Assembly: GCF_031458325.1 (NCBI RefSeq) | Contig: NZ_JAVDYG010000001.1 | Span: 1,736,001 to 1,800,000 of the forward strand | Length of the DNA: 64,000 nt | Reading direction: 5' to 3' | Source of the DNA: Nocardioides marmoribigeumensis | GTDB taxonomy: Bacteria > Actinomycetota > Actinomycetes > Propionibacteriales > Nocardioidaceae | Shown: one piece after another, positions 42,496 to 51,878 of the stretch | Layout of the letters: each line of letters starts with the position of its first letter | How positions within the stretch are numbered: position 1 is the stretch's first letter | Made by a program: the position numbers and the translations under genes | The notes under the pieces: model-generated | Told to the model about the DNA's origin: nothing | The model's input: only the letters and a program-made list of their open reading frames with translations | Databases searched by the model: none

Positions 42496-45117
42496 TCAGC
42501 CCGAGACCTGCACCAGCCGGGTCGAGCCGGCCGGCACAGGGACGGTGAACGTGCGCCCGACCGGGGTCAGGGCGCTGCTCGTCACCCGCTCCACCAGGCT
42601 CGCCGGGACCCCGGCCGACCGGTCCAGCGTGACCGTGGCGACGCGGTCCTGGCCCGACTCGTTGCGGAGGGTGAGGAACCAGCGCGCCGACCCCGGGTCG
42701 CCGAACCGCTCGAGCCACACCTGCGGGTCCGAGGACCGGGCGAGGGTCACCGGCCGCCACCCCGCGACCGCGAGGTCGTCGAACAGCGGGGTACAGGCCG
42801 CGAAGGCGGTGCGCTGCTCGTCGGTCCACCGCCCGGTCTTCCCGATGCCGGGGAAGATCCCGTAGAACAGGTTCTGCTGCAGGCGCCGTCGGATCGCGGC
42901 CCCGTCGAGCGACCCGTCCCCCATCCGGGCGTCGATGGTGCTCACCGGCCGCGTCCCGGCCAGCACCCGCTTGGCCAGGGCGAACGAGTCGACGTCGGTG
43001 TAGCGGTCGTTGCTCGCCGCGGCCTTGTCGGCCAGGCCCTGCTCGATGCCGAACCAGTCGATCCCCTGGGCGCCGAACCACGTGGCCGACCGGGCGTCGC
43101 TGCCGTTGAAGTTCGCCGACAGGAACATGCCGTGCTCGTGCACCCACCGCGAGAGCCGGGCGACGCGCCCCGCCACGCCGAAGGCCAGCCGGTCGGCGAC
43201 CCGACCCGTGTCGTAGCTGAAGGTCAGCGGGTAGGCCGCCTGCGCCCAGTTGCCCCGGTCGTAGTCGTCGGCCGCGCCCCACCGCCGCATCCCCGAGACC
43301 GAGTCGAGGTGGATCGCGGCCAGCGGCTGGCCGGTCGCGGCGGCCAGGTCGACCGCCCGCTGCACCTGGTGGGTCTGCGACACCTCGTCCCAGTCCAGCC
43401 GGTCCTGCGGGTGGAGCGACTCGAAGTGCTGCAGGTAGCCGCGGTAGACCTCGTACAGCAGCCGGCCGTTGAGGTCGCGCGCGCCGGTGTGCAGCGTGGC
43501 CAGAGCCCGGTCACGGCCCCGGACGCCGGCGGGGTCGGTGGGCTCCACCGCGGCCTCGGCGCGCAGCCGAGCGAGCTCGACGCCGTACGCCGGGACCGTG
43601 GGCGAGTCCGGGTTGGGGTGCTTGTAGCCCCACTGGTGGGTGTAGGCGGTGGCATAGATGCCACGCTCCGCGTCCCACGGCAGGTAGCCGGTCCCCCACG
43701 TCGTGTCACCCCCGTCGTTGCCGGTGCCGAGCGCCACCATGCCGAGGCCGAGACCGAAGTCGGCGGCGTGGTCCCCGATCGCGTCGAGGTCGGCGCGCCC
43801 GAACCAGCCGCCCTCACGGGCCGGGTCGCTGCGTCGGCGGAAGAAGGCCGGGAACAGCCGGTAGTAGTCACCGATCGCCGACCGGAGCCCCCACGCGCCG
43901 CCGGAGCGGAAGAGGACCAGGTCGAACGGCGCCCGCCGCCCGAACCGCGAGGCCGGGCTGATCCCGAGGTCGAGCTCGGCGGTGAGGAGGCCGGCATGGT
44001 AGGAGAACCGCGTCAGACGCGGCTGGTCCAGCGGCAGGGCGAGGGTGAGGGCCGTGCGGGCGTCGTGCACCGTGGCCATCGGGTAGCGCGAGGCCTGCTG
44101 GAGGTTCCAGCGCGTGAGCGAGGAGTACGTCGCCGAGCCGGCCACCCTGCGCTCGCGCCGGGGGGTGTCGCCCCACCACCAGCCGTCGCCCCCGACCGGC
44201 ACGCGCACGCGCACCTGCACCGGCACGTCGTGGTCGGAGTCGGCGCTGACGACCCCGTGGACGTGGACGGCCCCGTCGGTGGCGGTCACCGCGGCGGCGA
44301 CGGCGAGGCCCTGGCCCGGGAGCACGGTGCGCACCCCGACACCCCCACCGTCCCGGGCGTGGGTGGAGGCCGTGCCGGTGCTCCACGACCGGGCGAAGGT
44401 GGGCACCAGCGAGAGGTCGTCGAACCAGACCCGGCCCGCGCCCCCCACCAGGCCGGCGACCACCTGGACCGAGGTCGTCCCGGCCGGGGTCCGGAAGCCC
44501 GCGGCGACCCGGTGCCAGCCCGCGTCACCGGTGTAGCCCGAGGCGGTCCGGGTCGCCAGGACCCGGCGGCCGTCGTACATCACGGCGCGGACGGCGACGG
44601 GGGAGGTGACGCCCGAGGTGGAGGTGGTCGGTGCCGACGGGGTGACCCCGGCCGAGCGGACGAGGGCGCCGATCCTGAGGTAGCGGCCGCCGGTCACCGC
44701 CACCGTGGTCCGGAGCGTGCCGGACGTGCCGCGCCTGGGCAGGTCCACGCGCACCGAGCGGCGCCCCCCGTGCCCTCCGGCGACGAGGACGGGCCGTGCG
44801 TCGCCACCGGTGAGGCGCCAGCGGTCGGGGACGCCGTCGTGGTCCCGGTCCTGCTCGAGGCCGCGGTTGGGCAGCAGCTCGGCGCCGCCGCCGACCCGTC
44901 GCAGCGCCAGCAGCGGCGCAGCGGCCCCCGAGACCCGCCGCCCCTGGTCCAGCACCGACGTGGTCCGGCCCGAGTGGTCGAAGCGCAGCGACAGGCCGTC
45001 CCCCGTCGAGACGACGAAGCCGTCCGCTGCTGCCGCCTGCTGGGCGGCCGACAGGGGCAGCGCCAGCGCGGCGGCGGTCGACACCGCCACCACGGAGGAG
45101 GCCCCGAGCGCTCTCAC
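42496..45117 (-). CDS. Large secreted protein, glycoside-hydrolase-like, unrecognised
   Basis: An 873-aa protein with an N-terminal signal (about 1-32, AAALALPLSAAQQAAAA). A jelly-roll-like region, perhaps carbohydrate binding, spans about 85-250 (AGWHRVAAGFRTPAGTTSVQVV). A barrel-like half follows (about 330-780) with acidic segments DLDAIGDHAADFGLGLGMVALG, WDEVSQTHQV, AAIHLDSVSGMRRWG and HEHGMFLSANFNG. A short beta domain ends it. The layout suggests an exported glycosidase, with Asp and Glu in several of these blocks as catalytic candidates. I do not recognise the family, and no transporter or sugar operon is adjacent. It overlaps no other gene. Confidence 0.75.
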   Translation of the reverse strand: MRALGASSVVAVSTAAALALPLSAAQQAAAADGFVVSTGDGLSLRFDHSGRTTSVLDQGRRVSGAAAPLLALRRVGGGAELLPNRGLEQDRDHDGVPDRWRLTGGDARPVLVAGGHGGRRSVRVDLPRRGTSGTLRTTVAVTGGRYLRIGALVRSAGVTPSAPTTSTSGVTSPVAVRAVMYDGRRVLATRTASGYTGDAGWHRVAAGFRTPAGTTSVQVVAGLVGGAGRVWFDDLSLVPTFARSWSTGTASTHARDGGGVGVRTVLPGQGLAVAAAVTATDGAVHVHGVVSADSDHDVPVQVRVRVPVGGDGWWWGDTPRRERRVAGSATYSSLTRWNLQQASRYPMATVHDARTALTLALPLDQPRLTRFSYHAGLLTAELDLGISPASRFGRRAPFDLVLFRSGGAWGLRSAIGDYYRLFPAFFRRRSDPAREGGWFGRADLDAIGDHAADFGLGLGMVALGTGNDGGDTTWGTGYLPWDAERGIYATAYTHQWGYKHPNPDSPTVPAYGVELARLRAEAAVEPTDPAGVRGRDRALATLHTGARDLNGRLLYEVYRGYLQHFESLHPQDRLDWDEVSQTHQVQRAVDLAAATGQPLAAIHLDSVSGMRRWGAADDYDRGNWAQAAYPLTFSYDTGRVADRLAFGVAGRVARLSRWVHEHGMFLSANFNGSDARSATWFGAQGIDWFGIEQGLADKAAASNDRYTDVDSFALAKRVLAGTRPVSTIDARMGDGSLDGAAIRRRLQQNLFYGIFPGIGKTGRWTDEQRTAFAACTPLFDDLAVAGWRPVTLARSSDPQVWLERFGDPGSARWFLTLRNESGQDRVATVTLDRSAGVPASLVERVTSSALTPVGRTFTVPVPAGSTRLVQVSG

Positions 45118-45175
45118 GCCGGCACCCTAAGCCGGGGAGGCCGCCCGCAGCGATCTCGTCCCCGAGGGGCGTCGG

Positions 45176-46627
45176 TCAGCTGCCGACCTTGACGCCCCGC
45201 TCGCCGGAGTCGGTGAGCCGGGCCTCCTCGACCGCCTGCGCCTCGAGCCGCTCCCGCATCGCGTCGAGCTCGCCCGGCGCGGACACGAGGTCGGCGGCGC
45301 CGTGCTCGAGCCGCTCCAGCGCCTGGCGTCCGAAGATCTGCTGCTCGGTGGCGACCCGCTCGGCGCGACCCGTGCCGAGGAACGTGACCGCCCAGTGCAG
45401 GAGCGCGGTGACGCGGTTCTTGAAGCCGGTCAGGTAGATCAGGTGGACCGCGAGCCACATCAGCCAGGCGATGAAGCCGGTGATGCGGATCTTGCCCACC
45501 AGCGCGACGGCGCTGAAGCGCGAGATCGTCGCCATGCTGCCCTTGTCGAAGTACTTGAACGGCTTCTGCGGGGCCTTGCCCTTGAGCCGGTTGTCGATCT
45601 CCTTGGCGGCGTACTTCGCGCCCTGGATCGCGACCTGCGCGACCCCGGGCAGGTTGTCCAGCGCGATCATGTCGCCGACCACGAAGACCTCGGGGTGGCC
45701 GAGCAGGGTGAGGTCGGGGTTGACGCCGATGCGGCCCGCGCGGTCGACCGGCGCGCCGGTCTGCTCGGCCAGGTGCTTGCCGAGCGGGGAGGCCTGGACG
45801 CCGGCCGCCCACACCTTGGTGACCGCCTCGATGCGCTCCTGCTCGCCGCTCTTCTGCTGCACGGTCAGGCCGCGCTCGTCGACGTCGACGACCATCTCGC
45901 CGAGGCGGACCTCGACGCCGCGCTTCTCCAGCGACCGCTTGGTCGCCTCGCCCAGCTTGGCGCCGAACGGCGGCAGCACCTGGTTGGCCGCGTCGAGCAG
46001 GATCACGCGCGCGTCCCGGGCGTTGATGCGGCGGAAGTCGTGCTTGAGGGTGCGCTGCGCGAGCTCGGCGATCTGCCCGGCCATCTCGACCCCGGTCGGG
46101 CCGGCGCCGACCACCACGAAGGTGAGCAGCCGCTCGATCTCCTCCTCGGTCTCGGCCAGCTCGGCGAGCTCGAACGCCCCGAAGATGCGCCCGCGCAGCT
46201 CCAGCGCGTCGTCGATCGACTTCATCCCGGGGGCGTGGACGGCGAAGTGGTCGTTGCCGAAGTACGACTGCCCCGCGCCGGCGGCCACGATCAGCGAGTC
46301 GTACGGCGTGAAGGTCTCGCGCCCGAGCACCTGGGAGGTGACGACGCGGCGCTCGAGGTCGATGTTCGTGACGTCGCCGAGCAGCACCCGGGCGTTCTTC
46401 TGGTCGGCCAGGACCTCGCGGGTCGGCGGGGCGATCTCGCCCTGCGACAGGATCCCCGTCGCCACCTGGTAGAGCAGCGGCTGGAACAGGTGGTGGGTGG
46501 TCTTGGCGATCATCGTCACCTCGACGTCGGCGCGCTTGAGCGCCTTGGCGCCGAAGAGCCCGCCGAAGCCGGACCCGATCACCACCACGCGGTGCCGGCC
46601 GGTCGTCTGGGGGGTCTCGTGCGTCAT
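45176..46627 (-). CDS. ndh: Type II NADH dehydrogenase (NDH-2)
   Basis: A 483-aa FAD protein that passes electrons from NADH to menaquinone without pumping protons. The FAD Rossmann loop GSGFGG is at 18-23, the LFQPLLYQVATGILS quinone-site region near 47-61, the NADH loop VVGAGPTGVE near 171, VFVVGDMIAL near 314 and a C-terminal amphipathic or membrane segment (ITGFIAWLMWLAVHLIYL, about 380-400). Peripheral on the inner face of the membrane. No operon partner. Confidence 0.95.
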   Translation of the reverse strand: MTHETPQTTGRHRVVVIGSGFGGLFGAKALKRADVEVTMIAKTTHHLFQPLLYQVATGILSQGEIAPPTREVLADQKNARVLLGDVTNIDLERRVVTSQVLGRETFTPYDSLIVAAGAGQSYFGNDHFAVHAPGMKSIDDALELRGRIFGAFELAELAETEEEIERLLTFVVVGAGPTGVEMAGQIAELAQRTLKHDFRRINARDARVILLDAANQVLPPFGAKLGEATKRSLEKRGVEVRLGEMVVDVDERGLTVQQKSGEQERIEAVTKVWAAGVQASPLGKHLAEQTGAPVDRAGRIGVNPDLTLLGHPEVFVVGDMIALDNLPGVAQVAIQGAKYAAKEIDNRLKGKAPQKPFKYFDKGSMATISRFSAVALVGKIRITGFIAWLMWLAVHLIYLTGFKNRVTALLHWAVTFLGTGRAERVATEQQIFGRQALERLEHGAADLVSAPGELDAMRERLEAQAVEEARLTDSGERGVKVGS

Positions 46628-46704
46628 GTGTGCCTCTCCTTCCCCACGGTGCGGGGGTTCACCTGGTCAACGCGCACAGCCTCGCGGAGACATCCCTCCG
46701 GGTC

Positions 46705-46722
46705 CATGTGCTGCCTCACATG
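46705..46722. promoter_or_regulatory. Palindrome upstream of ndh
   Basis: CATGTG-CTGCCT-CACATG, perfect 6-bp arms, lies about 80 bp upstream of the ndh start, in the shared region with crcB. A possible operator; no regulator is assigned. Confidence 0.4.
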
Positions 46723-46815
46723 CTGGTGCCCGCTCTCTCCTGCACCATTCCCCCGCGGCCGGGCACGAGTCGGGTGCGACGGTGCGGGCTCGGTCACACG
46801 CCCTAGGCTCCCAGC

Positions 46816-47247
46816 GTGACGCTGCCGCCCCTCCCCCGACCAGGGCTGCGCCCGCGCACGGTGCTCCTGGTCGCGCTGGGCGGGCTGCTCGGGGCGTTGC
46901 TGCGGGTCGCGGTGGGCCAGGCGTGGCCGGTCGACCTCTTCCCGTGGTCGACCCTGCTGGTCAACGTCACCGGGTCGGCGGTGCTGGCGTTCCTGCCGGC
47001 GCTGGCCGTGGTCCACCGGCGTCCGCTGCTGGCGCCGTTCCTCGGGACCGGGGTGCTCGGCGGCTACACCACCCTGTCCACCGCGTCGTCGGAGACCGTC
47101 GCCCTCGGTGACGGCGGGCGGCCCCTGCTGGCGCTGGCCTACGCCGGCGTCACGCTCGGCGCCTGCCTCCTCGCGGTCGGGCTCGTCGACCGGCTCTCCA
47201 CCCTGCCCCAGCGGGCCGAGTTCGACCGCGACGAGGGGGACCTGTGA
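46816..47247 (+). CDS. crcB: Fluoride exporter CrcB/Fluc, first subunit
   Basis: A 143-aa four-helix membrane channel for fluoride. The helix LLVALGGLLGALLRVAVGQ, the WSTLLVNVTGSAVLAF stretch with the conserved Asn, and FLGTGVLGGYTTLSTASSET (the TTxSS pore region) are Fluc hallmarks. It acts as a dual-topology dimer, or here probably a heterodimer with the second copy encoded 64 bp downstream. Start GTG 46816 is leaderless (TAGGCT at 46804-46809), leaving no room for a fluoride riboswitch. Confidence 0.93.
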   Translation: MTLPPLPRPGLRPRTVLLVALGGLLGALLRVAVGQAWPVDLFPWSTLLVNVTGSAVLAFLPALAVVHRRPLLAPFLGTGVLGGYTTLSTASSETVALGDGGRPLLALAYAGVTLGACLLAVGLVDRLSTLPQRAEFDRDEGDL

Positions 47248-47307
47248 GCGAGCGCAGCGAGCGAGCCTGGCCCCTGGCGCCGCCGCCGAGCGGAGCGACG
47301 GCGGTGG
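47246..47307 (+). repeat. REP-like element between the crcB pair
   Basis: Begins inside the crcB1 stop codon with GAGCGAGCGCAGCGAGCGA (47246-47264), then a spacer, then CCGAGCGGAGCGACGGCGGTGG (in two parts, 47286-47307). A second element of the same two-part layout separates the arsA-like pair at 60212-60279. Confidence 0.7.
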
Positions 47308-47311
47308 AGGG

Positions 47312-47653
47312 GTGAGCCTCTCGGCGTGGGCGCTGGTGGCGCTGGGCGGCGCCGTGGGCGCGAGCGCGCGCTACCTCCTCGGCCACTTCCTCGACGTGCC
47401 CGGGCGCCTGCCGTGGGGGACGGTCCTGGCCAACCTGGCCGGCTCGTTCGTCCTCGGTCTCGTGGTCGGGCTCGACCCGGGTCAGCACGGCCGGGCGCTG
47501 GTGGGCCTGGGCTTCTGCGGCGCCCTCACGACGTACTCCGCCTTCGCCGTCCAGACCCACCACCTCGGCCCCCGCCGCGGCGCCCTCCTGGTCCTGGTCA
47601 CCCTCCCCCCGGCGATCGCGCTCTGCACCCTCGGCCGCGCCCTCGTGCTGTAG
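47312..47653 (+). CDS. crcB: Fluoride exporter CrcB/Fluc, second subunit
   Basis: A 113-aa four-helix protein. ALGGAVGASARYLLGHFLD, WGTVLANLAGSFVLGLVVGL and GFCGALTTYSAFAVQTHHL correspond to the same three Fluc segments as in the first copy. GTG 47312 has GGAGGGG just upstream; the longer frame from 47108 overlaps crcB1. A tandem pair of short crcB genes is the common actinobacterial arrangement and implies a heterodimeric channel. Confidence 0.92.
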   Translation: MSLSAWALVALGGAVGASARYLLGHFLDVPGRLPWGTVLANLAGSFVLGLVVGLDPGQHGRALVGLGFCGALTTYSAFAVQTHHLGPRRGALLVLVTLPPAIALCTLGRALVL

Positions 47654-47705
47654 ATCGGAGCTGGGTGGCGGGCGGCCGCCGGCGGAGGCGGCGGCGAGGA
47701 CCGGG

Positions 47706-48884
47706 TCAGGCGCAGCGGCCGGTGGCCACCGGGGTGGTGGCGTCGCGGCCCACCACGCCGGCCTTGGCGACCTGGTCGGCGGTGAGGGCGTAGCCGGTCG
47801 ACTTGTCCTCGACCGAGGCGGCGAACACCACGCCGTAGACCTTGCCGTCGGCGGAGACCAGCGGACCGCCGGAGTTGCCCGGCCGGATCAGCGAGCGGAC
47901 CGAGAACACCTCGCGGATCACGGTGCCGCGGCCGTAGATGTCGGGGCTGCGCAGCCGCTGCTCGGCGCGGATGCGTGCGGGCTGGACGTCGTACGGCCCG
48001 TCCTGGGGGTAGCCGAGCACGGCGCCGGGGTCCCTCGGTCTGCCGGAGGTGTCGACCTGGAGGGTGGGCCGGTCGATGCCGTCGACCTTGAGGACCGCGA
48101 CGTCGAGGTCGGGGTTGTAGTAGACGACCTCGGCGTCGACCTCGTCGTTGCCGACCAGCACCTTGGGCGAGGTCACCCCCGCCACGACGTGCGCGTTGGT
48201 CATCAGGCGGTCGGGGGCGTAGAGGAAGCCGGAGCCCTCGACCCCGCGACCGCAGCGGTTGACCCCGCGGACCTTGAGCACGCTCTGGCCGGCTGCGACC
48301 ACCTGCGGGTCGCGGGCGATGCCTCTGGGCGGCGGGCCGACGCGCACGATGCGCTCGGCCGCGAACGGCTCGAGGTAGCGCGGGAAGAACGACGACCCGA
48401 CGACGTCGTTGAAGCTGGTCAGCATCTGCACCGCCGAGGCCGGCATCAGCGAGTTGACCCGGCTCAGCACCTCGGAGCGGCGGATCTCCTTGCTCACCCA
48501 GGGCAGGCGGGCGCCGGACGCGGCGACCCCGAGCGCCCACGCCACGACGAGCACGGCGACCACGCTGAGCGCGGCGCCACCCACCGCGTCGAGGGAGCGG
48601 ACCGGCTGCCAGGTGATCCGGTCACGGATGCGCGCGCCGGCGAACTGCAGGATGCCCTGCCCGAGCGAGGCGCAGAGCAGCATGATGAACAGCGCACCGA
48701 GGCTCACCCACACCGACGGGCTGGCGTTGCCGAGCAACCGCGGCGCCGCCCAGACACCGAAGAGGCCACCGAGCAGGAGGCCGGCCGTGGCGAACGCGCC
48801 GGTGACGAACCCCTGCCAGTAGCCCGACACGGCGTAGGCGAGGACGAGGACGAGCAGCACCACGTCGAGCAGGTTGAGGCTCAC
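47706..48884 (-). CDS. marP: Membrane-anchored serine protease, MarP-like (acid resistance)
   Basis: A 392-aa protein. Four N-terminal membrane helices form a CvpA-like domain (about 1-120). A periplasmic trypsin-like domain follows (about 190-385) with catalytic His in TNAHVV near 229, Asp in NPDLDVAVLKV near 261 and Ser in GNSGGPL near 336. Mycobacterial MarP (Rv3671c) resists acid and oxidative stress by processing wall enzymes. Its position at the head of this conserved block supports the name. It follows the Nudix gene with a 4-bp overlap. Confidence 0.94.
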   Translation of the reverse strand: MSLNLLDVVLLVLVLAYAVSGYWQGFVTGAFATAGLLLGGLFGVWAAPRLLGNASPSVWVSLGALFIMLLCASLGQGILQFAGARIRDRITWQPVRSLDAVGGAALSVVAVLVVAWALGVAASGARLPWVSKEIRRSEVLSRVNSLMPASAVQMLTSFNDVVGSSFFPRYLEPFAAERIVRVGPPPRGIARDPQVVAAGQSVLKVRGVNRCGRGVEGSGFLYAPDRLMTNAHVVAGVTSPKVLVGNDEVDAEVVYYNPDLDVAVLKVDGIDRPTLQVDTSGRPRDPGAVLGYPQDGPYDVQPARIRAEQRLRSPDIYGRGTVIREVFSVRSLIRPGNSGGPLVSADGKVYGVVFAASVEDKSTGYALTADQVAKAGVVGRDATTPVATGRCA

Positions 48885-49702
48885 CGGCGGTGCTCCCGGT
48901 CGACCCCGGTCTCGTCGGCCTCGTCGGAGAACTGGGCGTCCCCCTCGGCCTCGGCCTCGCGCTGGGCCAGCAGACGCTCGACCTCACGCTTGGTCTCGAC
49001 GCCGAGCGACGTGGCGATGCGGCGCCAGTCGATGTGCTCCTTGGGCAGGCTGCGGACCACCGAGCGGTCCCACTCGCGCGTCCACCCGACGTGGTCGAAC
49101 AAGGCGTCGAGGATGCCGGCGGTGAAGCCCCACAGCAGGACGTCCTGGTCGGGCCCGATCATCCAGCCGGGACCGTTCCAGCCCAGCGGGTGGCGCACCG
49201 AGAAGCGGTTGGCCGGCTCGAGCAGCGACTCGACGGGGGTGCGGAAGACCGCGTGGACCTCGCGCTCGTTGACCACCCGGACCTCGGAGGGGTGGTCCCA
49301 GTAGGCCAGCACCGGCGCGACCGCGAAGTTGCGCGGCGGCAGCCAGATGCGCGGGAGCACCGCGAAGACGTCGACCCCGTCCGGGTCGAGCCCGGTCTCC
49401 TCCTGGGCCTCCCGCAGGGCGGTGGCGACCGCGTCCTCGCCGTCGTCGGTCGACCCGCCGGGGAACGAGACCTGCCCCGGCTGCGAGCGCATGGTGTGGG
49501 CGCGCTCGGTCAGCAGCAGGTCCGGGCCCTCCGGCCCGTCGCCGAACAGCACGAGCACCGCACCCTCGCGCGGCTTGGGTCGCTTGGGCGGCACGAAGGT
49601 GCTGAGGTCCTTGGCCTTCATCGTGCGCACCGACTCGCGCACGGGCTCCAGCCACTCCGGGAGGACGACGTCGTCCATCGTCTCGGTCAGGGGGGCGGGC
49701 AC
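48881..49702 (-). CDS. Nudix hydrolase, CoA-pyrophosphatase type
   Basis: A 273-aa enzyme hydrolysing a nucleoside diphosphate linked to another moiety. The Nudix box is at about 100-122 (GGSTDDGEDAVATALREAQEETGL), preceded by LLTERAHTMRSQPGQVSFPGG, the NudL/CoAse extra motif. This corresponds to Rv3672c. Start GTG 49702 is leaderless (TAGGCT 49714-49709). A long charged C-terminal tail (ERLLAQREAEAEGDAQFSD) distinguishes it. It overlaps marP by 4 bp. Confidence 0.92.
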   Translation of the reverse strand: MPAPLTETMDDVVLPEWLEPVRESVRTMKAKDLSTFVPPKRPKPREGAVLVLFGDGPEGPDLLLTERAHTMRSQPGQVSFPGGSTDDGEDAVATALREAQEETGLDPDGVDVFAVLPRIWLPPRNFAVAPVLAYWDHPSEVRVVNEREVHAVFRTPVESLLEPANRFSVRHPLGWNGPGWMIGPDQDVLLWGFTAGILDALFDHVGWTREWDRSVVRSLPKEHIDWRRIATSLGVETKREVERLLAQREAEAEGDAQFSDEADETGVDREHRR

Positions 49703-49711
49703 CTGGGGAGC

Positions 49712-50323
49712 CTACCCAGCGGCCGGGGTCGCGATGTCGACCCCCAGGCGGTCCGAGACCAACCTCACGAGGTCGGCGTAGGTGTCGATCCGGCTGTTGT
49801 CGAACGTCGCCGAGCCGTCCTCGCGGACCCAGACGACACCGGGCAGGCCGCGGACGCGGTAGGTGTCGGCGAGCACCCCACCGGGGTCGGCGACCTGCGG
49901 GAACCTCGCCCTGGCCTTGCGCAGCAGGCCGATCGCCGCGTCGGGCTGGGTGTCCTGGTAGTCCACGCCGAGCACGGCCACCCGGTCACCGGCCTCGGCG
50001 AACAGCCGCTGGTAGATCGGCAGCTCCTTGCGGCATCGCACGCACCATGACGCCCACAGGGGTACGACGGCCGGGCCCGCCACGCTGCTCAGGTCGACGG
50101 CGCGTCCGCCACCGAGGCACGCCAGCTGCTCCCCAGGCAGGTCGCTGCTGCCGGTGGCTCGCGGGCACGGGGCGATCCGCGCCTGGGCCTTGAGCGTCCG
50201 CAGGGCCGGGGTGTCGACCTCGACCCGGGTCTCGACCGGCGGCGGGGTGATCGAGGCCCGGTCGCACGCGGAGAGCGCCAGGACCGCGAGCACCGGGAGC
50301 ACCGCGGCGAGGACCCTCCTCAC
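49712..50323 (-). CDS. TlpA/ResA-like thiol-disulfide lipoprotein
   Basis: A 203-aa lipoprotein. The signal peptide ends LALSAC (lipidated Cys near 20). A thioredoxin fold follows with the active site WASWCVRC near 92-99 and cis-Pro in LPGVVWV. It reduces or oxidises protein thiols outside the membrane, perhaps for cytochrome c maturation. It corresponds to Rv3673c. GTG 50323 overlaps the nth stop (GTGA). The promoter of the downstream Nudix gene starts at its end. Confidence 0.9.
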   Translation of the reverse strand: MRRVLAAVLPVLAVLALSACDRASITPPPVETRVEVDTPALRTLKAQARIAPCPRATGSSDLPGEQLACLGGGRAVDLSSVAGPAVVPLWASWCVRCRKELPIYQRLFAEAGDRVAVLGVDYQDTQPDAAIGLLRKARARFPQVADPGGVLADTYRVRGLPGVVWVREDGSATFDNSRIDTYADLVRLVSDRLGVDIATPAAG

Positions 50324-51030
50324 GCCCGGCCCTCGGTCTTGACCAGCTTGGCCGCCTTGGCGGGGTCGGTCGGGCCCTCGCCGAAGGCCGGGCACCAGCG
50401 GGCGACCGGGCACGCCCCGCAGGCGGGGTTGCGCGCGTGGCACATGCGGCGGCCGTGCCAGATCAGGTGGTGGCTCAGCATCGTCCAGTCACGCGTGGGG
50501 AACAGCGCCCCCACCGCGTGCTCGACCTTGACCGGGTCGGTCTCCTCGGTCCAGCCGAAGCGGCGCACCAGCCGGCCGAAGTGGGTGTCGACCGTGATGC
50601 CCGGGACGCCGAAGGCGTTGCCCAGCACGACGTTGGCGGTCTTGCGACCGACCCCGGGCAGGGTCACGAGGTCCTCGAGCCGGCCCGGCACCTCCCCGTC
50701 GTACCTCTCCACGAGGGCGGCGCTGAGCTTGAGCACCGAGTCGGTCTTGGCGCGGAAGAACCCCGTCGGCTGGATGATGCGCTCGACGTCCTCCCGCGGC
50801 GCGCCGGCCATCGCGACCGCGTCGGGGTAGGCGGCGAACAGCTCCGGGGAGATCGCGTTGACCCGCCGGTCGGTGGTCTGGGCGCTCAGGACGGTGACGA
50901 CCAGCAGCTCGAACGGGGTGCGGAAGTCCAGCTCGCACCGGGCGTCGGGATAGGTCTCGGCCAGGACCCGGTCGATCTTGCGCGCGCGGCGTACGAGGCT
51001 GGTCGGAGGCGACGGGACAGGCTCGGGCAC
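50320..51030 (-). CDS. nth: Endonuclease III (DNA glycosylase/AP lyase)
   Basis: A 236-aa base-excision repair enzyme for oxidised pyrimidines. The helix-hairpin-helix [12 protein letters not shown] holds the catalytic Lys, and VDTHFGRL holds the catalytic Asp. A C-terminal [4Fe-4S] loop is C-x6-C-x2-C-x5-C ([17 protein letters not shown]). Start GTG 51030 is preceded by TACGCT at a 6-nt gap, so leaderless; a frame start at 51114 would add 28 Pro/Gly-rich residues. Corresponds to Rv3674c and is divergent from crp. Confidence 0.95.
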   Translation of the reverse strand: MPEPVPSPPTSLVRRARKIDRVLAETYPDARCELDFRTPFELLVVTVLSAQTTDRRVNAISPELFAAYPDAVAMAGAPREDVERIIQPTGFFRAKTDSVLKLSAALVERYDGEVPGRLEDLVTLPGVGRKTANVVLGNAFGVPGITVDTHFGRLVRRFGWTEETDPVKVEHAVGALFPTRDWTMLSHHLIWHGRRMCHARNPACGACPVARWCPAFGEGPTDPAKAAKLVKTEGRA

Positions 51031-51169
51031 GGCGCCAGCGTACGGGGGTCCACCGACGCCGCCACGCCTGTCGGGAGCGCCCGGAACCGTCCGGTTTGGG
51101 TGGTGAGTCGTCATCTGACCTGGACATGCGACAAGATGTGACCTGAACCACCGCTCTGGAGGAGGAACC

Positions 51170-51847
51170 GTGGACTCTGACGTGCTGCGTCAGGCACCCC
51201 TGTTCAACGCGCTCGACGACGAGGCCGCCGCCGCACTGGCCGGCTCCCTCGGCACGATCCGGCTCCGTCGGGGCGAGGTGCTGTTCCACGAGGGGGACAC
51301 CGGCGACAAGCTCTACATCGTCGCCGAGGGCAAGGTGAAGCTCGGCCGCACCTCGAGCGACGGCCGGGAGAACCTGCTGGCGATCCTGGGCCCGGGCCAG
51401 ATGTTCGGCGAGCTGTCGCTGTTCGACCCCGGCCCGCGCTCGGCGACCGTCACCGCGGTGACCGACGTGGCGTTCTACTCCCTGTCCCACGACGACCTCC
51501 TGCGCTGGCTCGACGGCCGCCCCGACGTCGCCAACGGCCTGCTGTCCCAGCTCGCCTCGCGCCTGCGCCGCGCCAACGACGTCGTCTCGGACCTGGTCTT
51601 CTCCGACGTGCCCGGCCGGGTCGCCAAGGCGCTGCTCGACCTCGCCGACCGCTTCGGCCGCACCGCCGAGGACGGCATCCACGTGCACCACGACCTCACC
51701 CAGGAGGAGCTCGCCCAGCTGGTCGGCGCCTCCCGCGAGACGGTCAACAAGGCGCTGGCCGACTTCGCCTCCCGGGGCTGGCTGCGCCTCGAGCCCCGCT
51801 CGGTCGTCATCATGGACCCCGAGCGCCTCGCCCGCCGCGCCCGCTGA
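51170..51847 (+). CDS. crp: CRP/FNR-family cAMP-responsive regulator
   Basis: A 225-aa regulator. The cyclic-nucleotide domain (about 10-125) contains [21 protein letters not shown], which includes the phosphate-binding GELSL...RSA cassette, so cAMP binding is expected. The C-terminal HTH is [21 protein letters not shown] near 172-192. It matches GlxR/Rv3676, a global regulator of carbon and starvation genes. GTG 51170 follows GGAGGAGGAA. Ends convergently with the MBL gene 31 bp later. Confidence 0.95.
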   Translation: MDSDVLRQAPLFNALDDEAAAALAGSLGTIRLRRGEVLFHEGDTGDKLYIVAEGKVKLGRTSSDGRENLLAILGPGQMFGELSLFDPGPRSATVTAVTDVAFYSLSHDDLLRWLDGRPDVANGLLSQLASRLRRANDVVSDLVFSDVPGRVAKALLDLADRFGRTAEDGIHVHHDLTQEELAQLVGASRETVNKALADFASRGWLRLEPRSVVIMDPERLARRAR

Positions 51848-51878
51848 CCCCGGTGCGCGCCCAGCGCCCAGGGGCGGG

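Noticed and set aside
46804-46815. Fluoride riboswitch before crcB
   Set aside because: The promoter leads directly into the start codon, leaving no leader for a riboswitch.
51100-51169. CRP self-binding site upstream of crp
   Set aside because: TGTGACC is present but the matching right half TCACA is not, so the site is incomplete.
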